From an uncultured Faecalicatena sp. (GTDB taxonomy: Bacteria; Bacillota; Clostridia; Lachnospirales; Lachnospiraceae), in assembly GCA_948468385.1 (NCBI GenBank), contig CAOKHZ010000039.1, forward strand, positions 1 through 36,266: 36,266 bases of DNA, read 5' to 3'. Within the stretch, counting starts at the first letter, position 1; each line of letters begins with the position of its first letter. Both the position numbers and the translations under genes were made by a program. Of the stretch, positions 15,125 to 23,263 are shown piece by piece. The notes below the pieces were generated by a model. That model was given only the letters and a program-made list of their open reading frames with translations. It had not been told where the DNA came from and made no database searches.

Positions 15125-15754
15125 TTACCCTTTCAAATCTTCCAGCTCGTTCTTTATCTCGGAAATAAACGTTTCACAACGATAACACCGCCTATGCTCC
15201 CCGCAAATAATCGCGTGCATCTGTTCCACGCACACATCCAAATCATCGTTGACCACCAAATAATCGTACCGGTTCATCCCTTCGGCCTCCTCGGCCGCCC
15301 TTTGAAGCCTCGCCCCAATCACGTCCATGGTCTCCGTCCCCCGGCCAATTAATCGTTTTTTCAGTTCGGCGGCACTCGGCGGCGTGACAAACAAAAGCAA
15401 GGCATCCGGAAACTTCTCCTTCACCTTCAAGGCTCCCTGAATCTCAATCTCCAGAATCACGTCTTTTCCCGCATCCAACTGCCGTTCCACATAATCGCGC
15501 GGCGTGCCATAATAGTGATCCACGTATTTGGCATACTCGATTAGCTCGTCTTTCGCAATCTTTTTTTCAAATTCCGCGGTACTGATAAAGAAATACTCCC
15601 TCCCGTCCACCTCTCCGAGCCTCGGCTTACGCGTCGTCGCCGAGACGGACAAGGCATACCGCTCCTCGTACTTCGACAGTAACGCTTTCATCAATGTCCC
15701 TTTGCCCGCTCCTGAAAAGCCGGATACCACGATCAGAATTCCTCTCGTATTCAT
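15125..15754 (-). CDS. gmk: guanylate kinase
   Basis: 209 residues, standard length. It phosphorylates GMP to GDP with ATP. The P-loop GFSGAGKGT is at 12-20, followed by SVSATTRKPRLGEVDGREY (GMP-binding Arg and Tyr) and the lid-proximal YGTPRDYVE. The frame is open to 15844, but the start at 15754 (MNTRGILIVVSG) is chosen for GGGAGG upstream and agreement with the family; the longer frame would overlap the end of yicC. A hairpin lies in the 52-nt yicC-gmk gap. In many Firmicutes a remA/DUF370 gene stands between yicC and gmk; here it is absent. Confidence 0.95.
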   Translation of the reverse strand: MNTRGILIVVSGFSGAGKGTLMKALLSKYEERYALSVSATTRKPRLGEVDGREYFFISTAEFEKKIAKDELIEYAKYVDHYYGTPRDYVERQLDAGKDVILEIEIQGALKVKEKFPDALLLFVTPPSAAELKKRLIGRGTETMDVIGARLQRAAEEAEGMNRYDYLVVNDDLDVCVEQMHAIICGEHRRCYRCETFISEIKNELEDLKG

Positions 15755-15778
15755 GCGCACCTCCCGAACTGTTTCGCT

Positions 15779-15802
15779 CCTTTTCATAAGTATGTGAAAA
15801 GG
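15779..15802 (-). other. hairpin in the yicC-gmk spacer
   Basis: CCTTTTCA (15779-15786) and TGAAAAGG (15795-15802) form an 8-bp stem, extended by two more pairs including a G-U. No T-run follows on the minus strand, so it is more likely an mRNA processing or stability element than a terminator. Confidence 0.5.
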
Positions 15803-15806
15803 AACT

Positions 15807-16685
15807 TTATTCAATATTTTGAATCTGTTCCCGAATCTTCTCAATCTCCGTCTTCAAGCCGATGGCATGGTTCGACACTTCCAAGTCGTTGGCCTTTGAC
15901 AAAATCGTATTCGCCTCCCGGTTCATCTCCTGCGCGATAAAGTCAAGCTTGCGCCCGACCCCTTCTTCCTCATCCAAGGTATCTCTCATGTGGCCGATAT
16001 GGCTCTTCAAGCGGACGATTTCCTCGTCCGTGCAAATCTTGTCGGCATATAATACGACTTCCGCCGCCATGCGGCTCTCCTCGATTTGTGAATCCGCCAA
16101 AAGCTCCTTTACCTTTTCCGTAAGTTTCGCACGGTACTCCGTCACGATTGCCGGGGAACGCCGCTCTATCTTTGCGACCAGGCCTTCCATGAAGAGGAGC
16201 TTTTCCAAAATGTCCTTCTTTAAATTCTTCCCTTCCAACGCCCGCGTGTCAGAAAACCGGGCAAACGCACCTTCCAACGCACTTTTAAGCCCGTTCCAGA
16301 GTTCTTCCTCGTCCTCGCCTTGTTCCTCCATGGTCAGCACTTCCGGACACTTGGCCAAAGTGGAAACCCGAACGTCATACTCAATCTCGAACTCTTGCTT
16401 CATCCGCTCGAAACACTTCATATACTCTCTTGCCAGAACCTCGTTGTACTTCAAGGAAAGCTGGTTTTGCGACACATCCTCATAACCAATGAAAATATCC
16501 ACCTTTCCACGGCTTGCGTACCGCTTAAGCAGCGCCCGCACCGCCGTCTCGTAAAAATTAAACTTCTTCGGCATACGGACGTTCACGTCCAAATAACGAT
16601 GGTTGACGCCCTTCACTTCCACCGTGAACTTCCTATCACCATTTGAATACTCACATCTTCCGAAACCGGTCATGCTTTTCATCAT
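15807..16685 (-). CDS. yicC: YicC/YloC-family endoribonuclease
   Basis: 292 residues, full length. The N-terminal half opens with MKSMTGFGRCE and VKGVNHRYLDVNVRMP, hallmarks of YicC. The C-terminal DUF1732 block is present with EEIVRLKSHI, GVGRKLDFIAQEMNREANTI and the closing EIEKIREQIQNIE. Members of the family are endoribonucleases acting on structured RNA. The start is ATG 16685 or the adjacent ATG at 16682; GAGG lies 10 nt upstream. It is the first gene of the transcript with gmk and rpoZ, driven by the promoter at 16771-16800. Confidence 0.93.
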   Translation of the reverse strand: MMKSMTGFGRCEYSNGDRKFTVEVKGVNHRYLDVNVRMPKKFNFYETAVRALLKRYASRGKVDIFIGYEDVSQNQLSLKYNEVLAREYMKCFERMKQEFEIEYDVRVSTLAKCPEVLTMEEQGEDEEELWNGLKSALEGAFARFSDTRALEGKNLKKDILEKLLFMEGLVAKIERRSPAIVTEYRAKLTEKVKELLADSQIEESRMAAEVVLYADKICTDEEIVRLKSHIGHMRDTLDEEEGVGRKLDFIAQEMNREANTILSKANDLEVSNHAIGLKTEIEKIREQIQNIE

Positions 16686-16770
16686 GTTATTTCATCCTCT
16701 GACTTCACTCATTTGCTTTACTTTTCGGCTTTCTTCCATACTCTTGCCAACTTTCACAATTTGCCAACTC

Positions 16771-16800
16771 ATTATACTACTAAACCTTGCCATAGGTCAA
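16771..16800 (-). promoter_or_regulatory. promoter of yicC-gmk-rpoZ
   Basis: Minus strand: TTGACC (16800-16795), 18-nt spacer, perfect TATAAT (16776-16771). It predicts a leader of about 80 nt before yicC. Confidence 0.7.
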
Positions 16801-16830
16801 CCCATTTTCACAATCGCCCGTCAATCTCCC

Positions 16831-16848
16831 GTTACGATGAATCGTAAC
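16831..16848. repeat. inverted repeat between the AAA gene and yicC
   Basis: GTTACGAT (16831-16838) and ATCGTAAC (16841-16848) are perfect 8-bp arms with a 2-nt centre. It lies 24 nt past the stop of the AAA gene and about 30 nt upstream of the yicC -35 box, so it could be an operator. No T-run supports termination. Confidence 0.45.
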
Positions 16849-16872
16849 AATCTCCACGCCACACGGATTACG

Positions 16873-18573
16873 TCATGCTTTTCCAATCAACACTTGTTTC
16901 CCGCAAAAAGCAAAACCATATTTTCGTATACGTTCTTCCTCGATTCCCTTTGCCCTTAGCGATGCGGCATAATCCTTTTCATCAATTTGCTTTAAAGCCG
17001 CCGCAACCGTATCAGACAATTCCCGTTCATTGCCATTCTTTTTATCCTGAAGCTTGAACTCCAATATCATGGCATCATCCCTCTCAAGCTGCGGCTCCAA
17101 CATTACGTCATATCTTCCAAATCCACTCTCCCTATTTGAAGTGATAACGTACCTCCCTGACAATTCTGCCATCAATCCCAAAACAAAGCCATGATAAAAA
17201 TGTTCCGGCCGTTTCGCTTCCTCTTCTGGCATGTTCTTTCCGGCATCAAAATAACTGAAAATCTCTGATGACACCCTATTCATATACGCGTTCATTTCTG
17301 TCAAATTTCCTAACAACAGCGCTTTTACAAAGTCATTATAAGAATCACTTTCCGCAAACCAACTGCGAATCAGGTCTTCAAACATGACACGTACTTCTTT
17401 GTTTGTCAAAACAAGATCGTATTGCGACCGCCCCGTTCGTTCCACAAATTTCACCCGAACGACTTTTAAGTACCCGCTCGCAAGCAAAAGACTCCAGATG
17501 GCATTCCTTTTTTTAGATAACTGGTTATACGCAATTTGCTCATCTATCTCGACGCTGATAATTCCCCCGCGTATCAAGTCCTCAAACGACTGCTTAATTT
17601 CTTTGCCTCCTTCTCTTAACAATTTCCCTATCAAATCATTTGAGCTTGTATTCGCCCAATATAAGCCGACTCTTTTTTTATCCAGATAATGAATGACAGA
17701 CCATGGATTGTAAATGTCCTTTTCTTTTCCAAAGGAAAATCCGTCATACCACTCCCTGACTTCCTCCTGTCGGTTCGACAGACCATACTCCCCCAATGCC
17801 GCAAACACTTCCGTTTCTGTAAATCCAAACGCCGTTTCATATTTATCGGAAGTCGTCGTGACCACCTCAAGGTTATTCAAATCCGAAAAAATGGATTCTC
17901 TGCTTATCCTTGTAATCCCGGTCAAAATCGCTCTCTCCAAATATGGATTGCTTTTAAACGTAGCATTGAACAAGCTTCGAACAAATCCCGCAAGCTCGTT
18001 CCAGTAACCATTCACATAGGCCTCCTGCATCGGCGTGTCATATTCATCCAAAAGGATAATCACATTCTTGCCGTAATACCGACTCAAATAATCCGACAAT
18101 GATCTCAGCGAGACGGTGGCCGCGTTATCCTCCATCTCCACGGATATGTTTTTAAAATCTTCCTTTTCACTTTCGTTGAGCAATGTCCCCTCAAGTAAAA
18201 ACTCAAACTGATTATATAACTCTCTGATAATGCGGCACAAAGCCTTGCGCGCTTGCAAAAACGAACTTTCCTTTACTCCCGCGAAGCTAACTGAAATCAC
18301 CGGGTATGTTCCTTGCAGTTTTCGATAATTTTCATGCCGCCAGATAAACAATCCCTTAAACAAGTCTCCTCTTCCCGCATAATTGACCGAGAAAAACTGT
18401 TCCAACATACTCATGTTCAAAGTCTTTCCAAATCTCCGCGGACGGGTAATCAGCGTAACGTCATCCTGCACGTCCCACCATTCCTTGATGAAATTTGTTT
18501 TATCTACATAAAAACCGCCGTTCAATCGAATCTTTTCAAAATTTTGACGGCCAATCCCTATCGTCCTTGGCAT
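16873..18573 (-). CDS. AAA-ATPase-like protein with C-terminal PD-(D/E)XK nuclease domain (1)
   Basis: 566 residues. The N-terminal ATPase domain (AAA-ATPase_like, PF09820 type) starts with FYVDKTNFIKEW, then the variant P-loop RPRRFGKT (44-51) and Walker B VIILLDEYD (171-179), with the sensor-like AILTGITRISRES. The C-terminal nuclease-like domain (DUF1703 type) has the expected D489, E505-x-K507, Q529 and Y535. Such proteins are very common in Lachnospiraceae and Bacteroidetes; function is unproven, though a defence or mobile-DNA role is often supposed. GAAGGAG lies before the start, and the promoter at 18614-18642 gives a short leader. A second, divergent homologue is at 28106. Confidence 0.88.
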   Translation of the reverse strand: MPRTIGIGRQNFEKIRLNGGFYVDKTNFIKEWWDVQDDVTLITRPRRFGKTLNMSMLEQFFSVNYAGRGDLFKGLFIWRHENYRKLQGTYPVISVSFAGVKESSFLQARKALCRIIRELYNQFEFLLEGTLLNESEKEDFKNISVEMEDNAATVSLRSLSDYLSRYYGKNVIILLDEYDTPMQEAYVNGYWNELAGFVRSLFNATFKSNPYLERAILTGITRISRESIFSDLNNLEVVTTTSDKYETAFGFTETEVFAALGEYGLSNRQEEVREWYDGFSFGKEKDIYNPWSVIHYLDKKRVGLYWANTSSNDLIGKLLREGGKEIKQSFEDLIRGGIISVEIDEQIAYNQLSKKRNAIWSLLLASGYLKVVRVKFVERTGRSQYDLVLTNKEVRVMFEDLIRSWFAESDSYNDFVKALLLGNLTEMNAYMNRVSSEIFSYFDAGKNMPEEEAKRPEHFYHGFVLGLMAELSGRYVITSNRESGFGRYDVMLEPQLERDDAMILEFKLQDKKNGNERELSDTVAAALKQIDEKDYAASLRAKGIEEERIRKYGFAFCGKQVLIGKA

Positions 18574-18613
18574 GCTTGTCTATCTCCTTCCCATATGGAT
18601 AATGCTTACGCTC

Positions 18614-18642
18614 ATTCTACCGTATTTCCGTTAAAAATGCAA
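18614..18642 (-). promoter_or_regulatory. promoter of the AAA gene with palindromic -35 region
   Basis: Minus strand: TTGCAT (18642-18637), 17-nt spacer, TAGAAT (18619-18614). The -35 box is half of a perfect 12-bp palindrome ATGCAATTGCAT (18637-18648), a plausible operator. The same boxes and spacing recur at the TetR gene (21562-21590). Confidence 0.6.
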
Positions 18643-18688
18643 TTGCATAAATGATTGCCCAAACAACTGCGAGACCATATGCTAAAGT

Positions 18689-18716
18689 GACAATTAGTCA
18701 ATTTCAACTATTTGTC
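18689..18716 (+). promoter_or_regulatory. inverted repeat upstream of the solute-binding lipoprotein gene
   Basis: GACAATTAGT (18689-18698) and ACTATTTGTC (18707-18716), 8-nt spacer, one mismatch in 10. It lies about 90 nt ahead of the gene, a likely operator. No well-formed promoter was found to go with it. Confidence 0.45.
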
Positions 18717-18803
18717 CAATAATTTATGATTCCTTAAAAACGCCAATATCCATTTCAAACTTCATCTGATAAGATTCAGTTATCAAACGAAAGGGGAAAA
18801 TGC

Positions 18804-20762
18804 ATGAAAAACAAATTAGTAAAACGGATTTTATCCATCGGCCTGATAACCGTACTAACCGTCGCTTTGGCAGCCGGCTGCGGAGGGAAAGGCAATAACG
18901 GCGACGGCGGAAATGCGTCAGGCGGTGACGGTGACGACGCGTTCGCCGGAAAGAGTACGGATTTCACATGGTGGATTACCCAGACGGACAGCAACGGGGA
19001 ATACTACGACGATTATGCGGACAATACCGCCGTACAATTTATCAACCAGCAATACTGGGACAGTGTAAACGGCGGAATCGGCACGGAAGAGGCAGGTCGA
19101 AAATTAAATTTCTCCTTCCTGGTTCCGGTAACCGGCTCCGAAATGGAGAATTTTAACACGATGATTGGTACCGGCGAATACCCGGACATCCTATCACTGG
19201 CAATGTCCTCGGAAAGCCCTGAAGCCCTATATGAAAACGGCGTTCTAATGGACATCACGGAATATGTGGAAAAATATATGCCAAATTATGTGGCCTACCT
19301 GGATGCCAACCCGGAATTAAAACCACTGGTACAAGTGACGGACGAGGAAGGAAATATCCACTATCATGCGCTTTATCCTTTTATGGATGGTGTGAATTCT
19401 CCCTGGGCGGGCATGTGTTACCGCCGCGACTGGGTGGTAAAATATGCAAAGCCCACTGAATATGTATGGGACCTAGAAAGTGATTATGTAAAGGAAAACG
19501 GACATCCGGCGGTAACCCCGCTTGCCAAGGCGATTGACGAAGACAACTTAGAGGGCTGGAAAGAAAATGAAGTGACCTCTTTCCATGCCGAAGAAGGTGA
19601 AAATCCATCGGAAGATTACACGGACAACGTGATTTTCCCAAGCGGCACGCAAGACCCATTGACCATCAGTGACTGGGAATGGATGTTTGAAGCCTTTGAC
19701 AAGGCCATCGACGAAAGGGGCTGGGCGGATGACAGTGGTGCCTACGGCGTGTCCATCCAGCATTACGGATACAGCCAGCTAGGAGAAATCACCTCCTCCT
19801 TTGGTGGTGGCACCGGATTTTTCTATACGAAAGACGGAACCGTGACATTTGACGGAACCTCCGATAATTTCAGGACATATTTAGACTGCATGCAGGTCTG
19901 GTATGAAAATGGCTGGTTGGACCCCGCCTTTAACACCCGCTCCAATGATATGTTTTTCATGATTGACACGACCGGTGTAAACCAGGGGAAAGTCGGCATG
20001 TGGTATGGACTTACAAGCACGTTGGGTGCCGGTATCCGCACATCCTGCCAGAATTCGGACGACCAGAAGGATGCCTACGTGATGGGTGCCGCATTGCCGC
20101 TTAATGACATGTACGGAACCGAGAAGCAGATGTTCGTGGCTCCGGACGCCGTTTATCAGGATAGCCGGAGGGGACTGCCAATCGGTATCACCAACAAGGC
20201 GGAGGGCAAAGATTTGGCGACCCTATTTACTTATTTTGACTGGACCTATACATTAGAAGGTGCAAAGATTATCCATCTCGGCTTAAGCAAAGAACAAATC
20301 GCCGCCACGACGCTCAATCCAAACACCTATGCGGATTATGATATTGAAGCGGCATATACCGAATCTACGGATGAAAACGGAAACATTATCTTGAAAAAAA
20401 CATTTGACGACTCCTACGCCATCGGCGGAGCCTTGATTGCACAGAGAATGGGGCCCGGACTGGGACTGACCAGCAACGGTGAATACTGTATCGTTGACAA
20501 GGGCAACCCGATGGTCAATACCAAGGCCGAAGAACAATGGACGAGATACTTGAGCACGGGAAGCGTATCCGAGTATGCCACCCTGCTCACCCCGGAAGAA
20601 TCCGAACAATACGCAAAAATCAGTACGGCGTGCATTGATTATCAGGCTCAAAATGTTCCAAACATCATCAAGGGCACGCTCGACTGGGATGAATATGTGA
20701 AAGGATTTGAAAATATTGACACGGATACGGCGGTTTCTCTGCTGCAAAAATATGTGAATTAA
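18804..20762 (+). CDS. large extracellular solute-binding lipoprotein
   Basis: 652 residues. A lipoprotein signal peptide (basic MKNKLVKR, hydrophobic stretch, lipobox LAAGC with lipidated C26) is followed by a Gly/Asn-rich linker. The rest resembles the large family-1 solute-binding proteins of ABC importers for oligosaccharides (LplA/YtcQ-like), with MIGTGEYPDIL near 115 as the typical hinge segment and many Trp and Tyr residues for sugar stacking. It would catch a carbohydrate outside the membrane. No permease or ATPase gene lies nearby, so it is an orphan. AAAGGGGAAA precedes the start. A terminator follows that mainly serves the opposite strand. Confidence 0.88.
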   Translation: MKNKLVKRILSIGLITVLTVALAAGCGGKGNNGDGGNASGGDGDDAFAGKSTDFTWWITQTDSNGEYYDDYADNTAVQFINQQYWDSVNGGIGTEEAGRKLNFSFLVPVTGSEMENFNTMIGTGEYPDILSLAMSSESPEALYENGVLMDITEYVEKYMPNYVAYLDANPELKPLVQVTDEEGNIHYHALYPFMDGVNSPWAGMCYRRDWVVKYAKPTEYVWDLESDYVKENGHPAVTPLAKAIDEDNLEGWKENEVTSFHAEEGENPSEDYTDNVIFPSGTQDPLTISDWEWMFEAFDKAIDERGWADDSGAYGVSIQHYGYSQLGEITSSFGGGTGFFYTKDGTVTFDGTSDNFRTYLDCMQVWYENGWLDPAFNTRSNDMFFMIDTTGVNQGKVGMWYGLTSTLGAGIRTSCQNSDDQKDAYVMGAALPLNDMYGTEKQMFVAPDAVYQDSRRGLPIGITNKAEGKDLATLFTYFDWTYTLEGAKIIHLGLSKEQIAATTLNPNTYADYDIEAAYTESTDENGNIILKKTFDDSYAIGGALIAQRMGPGLGLTSNGEYCIVDKGNPMVNTKAEEQWTRYLSTGSVSEYATLLTPEESEQYAKISTACIDYQAQNVPNIIKGTLDWDEYVKGFENIDTDTAVSLLQKYVN

Positions 20763-20830
20763 TCCCCGTTTGGCTCGTTGCTCACGGAAACAAAGATTCC
20801 ACTCATGTAGTGTCAAACGTTCCATTCTGC

Positions 20831-20881
20831 TATAAAAACCATGGCATGACGGAAAACACTTACTTATTCCGCCATGCCATG
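20831..20881 (-). terminator. terminator of the TetR gene, possibly two-way
   Basis: CATGGCATG-A-CGGAA (20840-20854) pairs with TTCCG-C-CATGCCATG (20867-20881), one mismatch, 12-nt loop. On the minus strand it is followed by GTTTTTATAG. It lies between the converging lipoprotein and TetR genes. Confidence 0.65.
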
Positions 20882-20945
20882 ATAATCTGAAACTGCACAT
20901 TTATGCCCATCCCGACATACCGCGCCAAAAGCACGGCATCATTAC

Positions 20946-21506
20946 TCACCGCGTTCTTTTTGTATTGAGATAGGAAAACTCCTCGTAAAATTTCACTGCC
21001 ATCCGGGAAAGCTTTTCCATCACCTTTTCCACTCCGAATTCTTTATAATTTTCCACATATGCATAATACGCACCATAAATCATCTGGGAAATCCCGATAT
21101 TAAAATCCGCGTCATGTTCCAACTCTGGAAATTCCTGAAAAATATACTCTTTCATCGTGCGTTCGACACGATGCGGCAGTTCCCAAAACTGGGCACCGGA
21201 AAACAAGACCCCCGTAACCTCGGGAAACTCACTAAATATTTGGAATGTTTCATATGCAAATCGTACGGGATCTGAAAACATCAAGTCTGGAGCCCGAATC
21301 CCGCTGAACATTTTCCGCACCATGTCATTTTGCATCTGCTCTGACAAGTCATAAATATCCTTATAGTGAAGATAAAACGTCGCCTTGCTAATTTCCGCCG
21401 CTTCCGCCAGTTCTCTTATCGTGATACGCTCAAGCGGCTTCTTCGCCCGCAATTTCAAAAAAGCATTTTGGATATTCCGTATCGTCTTTTTCTCTCTTAA
21501 ATCCAT
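20946..21506 (-). CDS. TetR/AcrR-family transcriptional regulator
   Basis: 186 residues. The N-terminal helix-turn-helix covers about 28-50, with ITIRELAEAAEISKATFYLHY typical of TetR proteins (split here at its usual turn). The remainder is a helical ligand-binding and dimer domain with no known ligand. The start at 21506 (MDLREKK) is chosen for AAAAGGGG just upstream; the frame extends with a GTG to 21527. It lies downstream of a MATE transporter on the same strand, a common regulator-pump pairing, but it has its own promoter at 21562-21590 whose -35 region is palindromic, a likely self-operator. Confidence 0.88.
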   Translation of the reverse strand: MDLREKKTIRNIQNAFLKLRAKKPLERITIRELAEAAEISKATFYLHYKDIYDLSEQMQNDMVRKMFSGIRAPDLMFSDPVRFAYETFQIFSEFPEVTGVLFSGAQFWELPHRVERTMKEYIFQEFPELEHDADFNIGISQMIYGAYYAYVENYKEFGVEKVMEKLSRMAVKFYEEFSYLNTKRTR

Positions 21507-21561
21507 CTTGACCCCTTTTACAAACACTCAAATCCAAATCCTCACGGCCATGTCCATGTTC

Positions 21562-21590
21562 ATTCTATCGCCTTTTGGCAGAAAATGCAA
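21562..21590 (-). promoter_or_regulatory. promoter of the TetR gene with palindromic -35 region
   Basis: Minus strand: TTGCAT (21590-21585), 17-nt spacer, TAGAAT (21567-21562). AATGCAATCGCATT (21584-21597) is nearly palindromic over the -35 box. It matches the promoter at 18614-18642 in both boxes and in spacing. Confidence 0.65.
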
Positions 21591-21615
21591 TCGCATTCAC
21601 ACTTGATGCCCACCA

Positions 21616-23019
21616 TCAACGGGGATTATGCATCCAGTCCGCCTTAAAGAAATATATCGTAAATATTATCCCGCTCAGGCTCCACGTCAACGGATACGCC
21701 CAAAATATCACGCCGATTTTCGGGATGAAATGTACCATCAACGTAATGTAGCTGACACGGATGATGCACCAGCACACCAGCATGACTACCATCGGCACGC
21801 CCGAATGTCCCGCCCCGCGAAAGATTGCCGCCAGACAGTGCGAGTAGGCCAACAAGCAATAAAACAATGTGACAGTGTGCGCCTGCGTCACGCCAAACGC
21901 CACCACCTCCGGGTCGCTGTTAAAGCAGGCAATCAAATACGGTGCCAGCAAATAAATGACAATCCCCGTCAATTCAGCGATGGAAACGGAACACAAAATG
22001 CCAAACCGCGTCCCTTTTTTCACTCGCTCATACTCCTTCGCCCCCAAGTTCTGACTGATAAATGTCGTCAGGGCCATCACGAAGCAGTTGATTGGCAAAA
22101 ATCCAAACCCTTCAATTTTTGAGTAGGAACCGCAACCGGCCACCGCCATCTTTCCAAAGGCGTTGATATTCGACTGCACCACGACGTTGGCAAGGGCAAT
22201 GATGGAGTTTTGAAATCCGGTCGGAAGGCCGTTTCGAATAACCTCCTTAAGCATCGGCATGTCAAAGCGGACGCGTCGGAGATTGACCCGGTACTCCTCC
22301 TCCACCCGCGTCAGCCTAAAAAGGCACAACGCCGCGCTCAAAAACTGGGAAATCACCGTGGCCGCCGCCGCGCTGCCCACGCCCAAATGGAGCACTGCCA
22401 CGAAAGCCAAGTCCAGCACGACGTTGACCACGGAAGAAAATATCAGGTAATACAGCGGATGCCTGCTGTCGCCCACGGACTGCATGATGCCCACGCAAAT
22501 GTTGTACAAGACAAATGCCAGCGAACCGCAGAAATAAATGCGGAAATAAAGGACGGAGGACGGTAACACCTCCTGCGGCGTTCCCATCAACCGCAAAATG
22601 AATGGCGTAAACAAGATTCCCAACAGCATCAGGAGTGCCCCGGCCACGAGGCCAAACGCCACCGTCGTATGTATCGCCCGTTCCATCCGCATACTGTCCT
22701 TTGCCCCGAAATAGCGGGCAATAACGACTCCTGCCCCGGCAGAAATGCCGGCAAAAAATCCCACCATGAGAAAAATCAGGCTGCCGGAGGAACTTACCGC
22801 CGCCAACGCGTTACTTCCGATAAAATTGCCAACGATCAGCGAGTCCGCCGTGTTGTAAAGCTGCTGGAACAAATTTCCTAAAAAAAGCGGGAAGGCAAAC
22901 GACAAAATCTGCCGCCCGATCGGCCCGCTCGTCATCCGGTTGGCCGCCGCCCGCGTATGACCCCCGCGTCCCTTCGCTTGATTTTCTGTCAAATTTGTCT
23001 GATTCATAAACTTCTTCAT
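21616..23019 (-). CDS. MATE-family efflux transporter (2)
   Basis: 467 residues, about 12 membrane helices. The family start FPLFLGNLFQQLYNTADSLIVG is followed by SSGSLIFLMVGFFAGISAGAG, MQSVGDSRHPLYYLIFSSVVN and, in the second half, FRGAGHSGVPMVV. It belongs to the same broad family as the pump at 10848 but is clearly divergent. About 30 extra residues precede the first helix. Start: ATG 23019 is very close to AAAGGAT, so ATG 23007 (MNQTNL) is an equal choice. The start lies only 14 nt from a 16-bp hairpin (23033-23075). The TetR gene follows downstream and may control it. Confidence 0.9.
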   Translation of the reverse strand: MKKFMNQTNLTENQAKGRGGHTRAAANRMTSGPIGRQILSFAFPLFLGNLFQQLYNTADSLIVGNFIGSNALAAVSSSGSLIFLMVGFFAGISAGAGVVIARYFGAKDSMRMERAIHTTVAFGLVAGALLMLLGILFTPFILRLMGTPQEVLPSSVLYFRIYFCGSLAFVLYNICVGIMQSVGDSRHPLYYLIFSSVVNVVLDLAFVAVLHLGVGSAAAATVISQFLSAALCLFRLTRVEEEYRVNLRRVRFDMPMLKEVIRNGLPTGFQNSIIALANVVVQSNINAFGKMAVAGCGSYSKIEGFGFLPINCFVMALTTFISQNLGAKEYERVKKGTRFGILCSVSIAELTGIVIYLLAPYLIACFNSDPEVVAFGVTQAHTVTLFYCLLAYSHCLAAIFRGAGHSGVPMVVMLVCWCIIRVSYITLMVHFIPKIGVIFWAYPLTWSLSGIIFTIYFFKADWMHNPR

Positions 23020-23032
23020 ATCCTTTCAGTCA

Positions 23033-23081
23033 AATAAAAGCCGCCTCGAACTACATTTCCGAAGCAGCTTTTATTACTATA
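23033..23081 (-). promoter_or_regulatory. compact promoter plus terminator-like hairpin in the MATE leader
   Basis: Minus strand: arms at 23075-23060 and 23048-23033 form a continuous 16-bp RNA stem (two G-U pairs, 11-nt loop) ending in CTTTTATTT, 14 nt before the MATE ATG. An extended -10 box TGC-TATAGT (TATAGT at 23081-23076) lies directly upstream, so transcription would start inside the first arm. The remaining 9-10 bp stem plus U-run would still resemble a terminator. Confidence 0.45.
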
Positions 23082-23158
23082 GCACACTATGAGTGAAAAA
23101 TCCAGACAAACATTTTCATTCATTTGGACGATAAATTTACTTTTTCCTGCCAATAATC

Positions 23159-23191
23159 GGATGAACCTATGCCCATGCAAACGGTTCATCC
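23159..23191. repeat. inverted repeat between Rpn-type and MATE genes
   Basis: GGATGAACC (23159-23167) and GGTTCATCC (23183-23191), perfect 9-bp arms, 15-nt loop. No T-run on either strand. It lies past the Rpn-type gene stop and upstream of the MATE promoter; either a stability hairpin or an operator. Confidence 0.5.
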
Positions 23192-23263
23192 AACATGGCA
23201 CTTTAGGTAAATTCTAACAGACACGCGTCGAAAAAAACAGAAGCTGTTTCAAGAAAAAGTTCG

